From positions 1-8,448 of the forward strand of contig CAZSMC010000122.1 in the NCBI GenBank assembly GCA_964607755.1: a DNA stretch of 8,448 nucleotides. The letters are read 5' to 3'. Positions 6,556-8,448 of this stretch are shown here, in pieces. The notes beneath the pieces were generated by a model that saw only the letters and a list, made by a program, of their open reading frames with translations, was not told where the DNA came from and ran no database searches. Within the stretch, counting starts at the first letter, position 1; each line of letters starts with the position of its first letter. This stretch comes from CAZSMC01 sp964607755. GTDB taxonomy: Bacteria > Zhuqueibacterota > Zhuqueibacteria > Residuimicrobiales > Krinioviventaceae. The translations under genes were made by a program, and so were the position numbers.

Positions 6556-8448
6556 CTATTCCAACTTTATGATTTTTTGAGTATTAATATGATCCAAGCG
6601 GGACAACCGAATTAGGTACATTCCGCTTGATACGGCATTTCCAGTCTGATTCACCCCGTTCCATTGCACCTGGTGCTGTCCGGCCCTTAGAACTTGATCA
6701 ACCAGGGTTTTCACATGCCGGCCGGTAATATCAAAAATGTCCAGTTTTGTTTTTCCCGGTTGGCTCAAGCTGTACTCGATCATCGTTGACGGGTTAAAGG
6801 GATTGGGATAATTTCGCAATAGCTCGATTGAACTCGGGAGGTTTTGCGGATTCTTTACGCTGGTGAGCACGCCCGGCGCATGCAAAACCGATACGGATCT
6901 CGGCGGCAGAGTCAACGAGACCTGATTATTTTCCAGAGTCACGAGTTCTTCCTGATCATAAAGATAGGCATCGCGCGGCGGATTGACATTTTCATTGTCA
7001 AGCTCGCCGGTAAGGATAAAGTGACGAGCCGTTTCGCCAAGATCCGCAAATTCAGAAAGGTCGATATTTATTAGTTGGTCGTTATTAAAATCACGGTTGA
7101 TAAAAAAAATCGAAACACTATCCCGCGAACCTGTCGACAGGATATCCACCGTAGCCACCTTTGATTTGGCTCCAATGCCGGCCAGTTTTAACGGTTGATT
7201 GAACGTCGGCAAATTTTCAATATCCTGCCGCAGCAAAAAATTACCGTGATTTTCAGCGTAAAACGACGTCATTTGACTGGTCGGTAAATAGTACGGATCC
7301 CAGGTGCCCCACTTGTAAACGCGTATACCGGTAATGCCCCAACTGCTGCCTACCAGCATGGACTGACAGCCGATTTTGATGACATCCGCCTGCCGGGTCA
7401 TGCCGTGCAGAAATCCCGCTACGCCAACCGACTGGGCAAAAAGCGATTTAAGCGGCGGGTTCGGCACCGATTCCCACCAGCCGTTCCAGTTCCATTCGGT
7501 GACGGCAATTTTCAAGTTCTTTTGTCTGGCTTTGGGAATAAGCGCGCTGCCGATGGAAGACATGCCGTCGCTGTTCAATGTATTGGGAACGCCGACAAAC
7601 GCATTCCACGCCTCTTCTTGGCTCAACTCGCTCGGATCAATTTTCTGACCGTCTTTACGAATATTATTGGGTTTCATTGCCCAGGGCATGTATTTATGAA
7701 ACACATAATAGTCGATTCGGTCGCCGAGCGCATCATGAAGCATATCCAGCATGGCGCCGTCGACATAATCGACAATGATTTCGATCTCGGGATCAATGGC
7801 CTCGATCAGGTCGATATAACGAGTAGCGCATTCAACGTACCAGGCGTATGGATCATCGATATCAGCCTCTTCGCGCACGTGTTTTTTCCAGCTCCATAAG
7901 GCCCAGGTCTCATTGCCGATTTGGAAATATTTAAAGTTGAACGGCTCGGGATGGCCGTTAGCGGCGCGGATTGCCGGCCAGTCGCGCATGCCCTCCGGCA
8001 ATACTTGACCGGTATCGGCGTTGGCGTACGCCGCCAATCCGGCCATGTGCAAAGCCGCGGAATCCAGAGGAATTCGCTTGAGGAATGCATCGAAAAAATT
8101 CAACGGGATAATCGCTTCCGTGTTGTCCAGCTCCTGAAGCAATTTCCCAAATTCGTCAATGCCGAATCGATTGGTCACCCAATCGCCGCTATGGCCATAA
8201 GACAGCGGCCGTTCGTCCCGGCCGGGCAGATCGATCATATCGGTCCAATCCATATAATCGATATCCGTACCGCCGGGGAACCGCAGCACCGGAATATCAA
8301 GTCCCTTTAGCTTTTCAAGCACGCGCGGGTCCAGCTCGCCGGTGCGTTTATCAACCGCGTCCTCGATACCGAATTCGCCGCCCCAGCTTGGGCGTTCCAG
8401 AAAATGGCCATAAATTTCATGATCAATATGATGCAGCGTATCCGGGTA
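6556..8448 (-). CDS. Alpha-L-arabinofuranosidase (GH51-type) with C-terminal T9SS sorting domain, 5' partial
   Basis: An open frame of 630 codons plus stop enters from the right edge, so the start and signal peptide are outside. The visible protein opens YPDTLHHIDHEIYGHFLE, the classic GH51 N-terminal strand, then VLRFPGGTDIDYMDW (54-68) and FGIDEF (95-100). The probable acid/base is Glu180 in FQIGNETW and the probable nucleophile is Glu318 in AVTEWNWNG, matching the two catalytic Glu of GH51, which release terminal arabinofuranose from arabinan, arabinoxylan or arabinogalactan side chains. A beta-sandwich typical of the GH51 C-terminus follows (about 410-525). Residues 546-630 form a T9SS type A sorting domain. 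The protein is thus predicted to be secreted or surface-attached. It is the first visible gene of the cluster, with the CapA-like gene 23 nt downstream. The substrate within the family is not certain; some GH51-like clades act on other furanosides or beta-glucans. Confidence 0.87.
   Translation of the reverse strand, partial: YPDTLHHIDHEIYGHFLERPSWGGEFGIEDAVDKRTGELDPRVLEKLKGLDIPVLRFPGGTDIDYMDWTDMIDLPGRDERPLSYGHSGDWVTNRFGIDEFGKLLQELDNTEAIIPLNFFDAFLKRIPLDSAALHMAGLAAYANADTGQVLPEGMRDWPAIRAANGHPEPFNFKYFQIGNETWALWSWKKHVREEADIDDPYAWYVECATRYIDLIEAIDPEIEIIVDYVDGAMLDMLHDALGDRIDYYVFHKYMPWAMKPNNIRKDGQKIDPSELSQEEAWNAFVGVPNTLNSDGMSSIGSALIPKARQKNLKIAVTEWNWNGWWESVPNPPLKSLFAQSVGVAGFLHGMTRQADVIKIGCQSMLVGSSWGITGIRVYKWGTWDPYYLPTSQMTSFYAENHGNFLLRQDIENLPTFNQPLKLAGIGAKSKVATVDILSTGSRDSVSIFFINRDFNNDQLINIDLSEFADLGETARHFILTGELDNENVNPPRDAYLYDQEELVTLENNQVSLTLPPRSVSVLHAPGVLTSVKNPQNLPSSIELLRNYPNPFNPSTMIEYSLSQPGKTKLDIFDITGRHVKTLVDQVLRAGQHQVQWNGVNQTGNAVSSGMYLIRLSRLDHINTQKIIKLE
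6559..6813 (-). other. T9SS type A C-terminal sorting domain of the arabinofuranosidase
   Basis: The 85 C-terminal residues start NYPNPFNPSTMIEYSL and continue with KTKLDIFDITGRHVKTLV, LRAGQHQVQWNG, SSGMYLIRL and QKIIKLE. This is the complete FlgD-like/Por-type sorting fold, common in Ignavibacteria, Calditrichota, KSB1 and related phyla. In T9SS-bearing species it routes the protein through the outer membrane and is cleaved or anchored. Confidence 0.9.

Noticed and set aside
7405..7899. Plus-strand frame of 164 codons
   Set aside because: Antisense to the catalytic part of the GH51 gene; low-complexity shadow without recognisable motifs or ribosome binding site.

Overview
All gene content lies on the minus strand. 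It reads, from the right edge of the window to the left, as one co-directional cluster of six genes: (1) a secreted GH51-type alpha-L-arabinofuranosidase, cut by the right edge, with a C-terminal type IX secretion (T9SS, type A) sorting domain; (2) a signal-peptide-bearing CapA-like metallophosphatase-fold protein; (3) a secreted PHP / CehA-McbA-like putative metallohydrolase, split by a run of 100 N; (4) a Tat-exported FAD-dependent oxidoreductase; (5) a short secreted WD40-repeat protein that ends in half of a T9SS sorting domain and runs into a second run of 100 N; (6) a heparinase II/III-family polysaccharide lyase-like protein, cut by the left edge and missing its first residues in the gap.

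The organism is probably an uncultured member of the Bacteroidota-related (FCB) bacteria or a neighbouring phylum such as Calditrichota, KSB1, Ignavibacteria or Marinimicrobia. The basis is the sorting-domain signature NYPNPFNPST and a 'SGMYLIRL'/'SGIYFYQL'-type tail on exported proteins, together with Tat and Sec signals and intermediate GC. The exact 100-N runs look like scaffold placeholders in a draft or metagenome assembly. The phylum is an inference; no rRNA or marker gene is present.

Layout (minus-strand order): GH51 6556-8448 (partial), 23-nt spacer, CapA-like 5408-6532 (GTG start), 65-nt spacer, PHP-like 3389-5342 (internal gap), 49-nt spacer, FAD oxidoreductase 1885-3339, 11-nt overlap, WD40/T9SS 1318-1895 (TTG start), gap, heparinase-like 1-1217 (partial). 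There are no RNA genes, insertion sequences, CRISPR arrays or convincing promoters or terminators inside the window. No stretch over 300 bases lacks a gene.

Every gene whose N-terminus is visible carries an export signal, and the two outermost genes are carbohydrate-active enzyme families. The cluster is therefore best read as an exported glycan- or glycoconjugate-processing locus: arabinofuranosidase for side chains, lyase for uronic-acid-containing chains, and three accessory exported enzymes of unknown substrate. No SusC/SusD pair, transporter or regulator is visible here. The most unusual points are the CapA-like protein with its conserved active-site His and Asp replaced, the WD40 protein that switches abruptly into half of a sorting domain, and the clearly lower GC of the central PHP-like gene.
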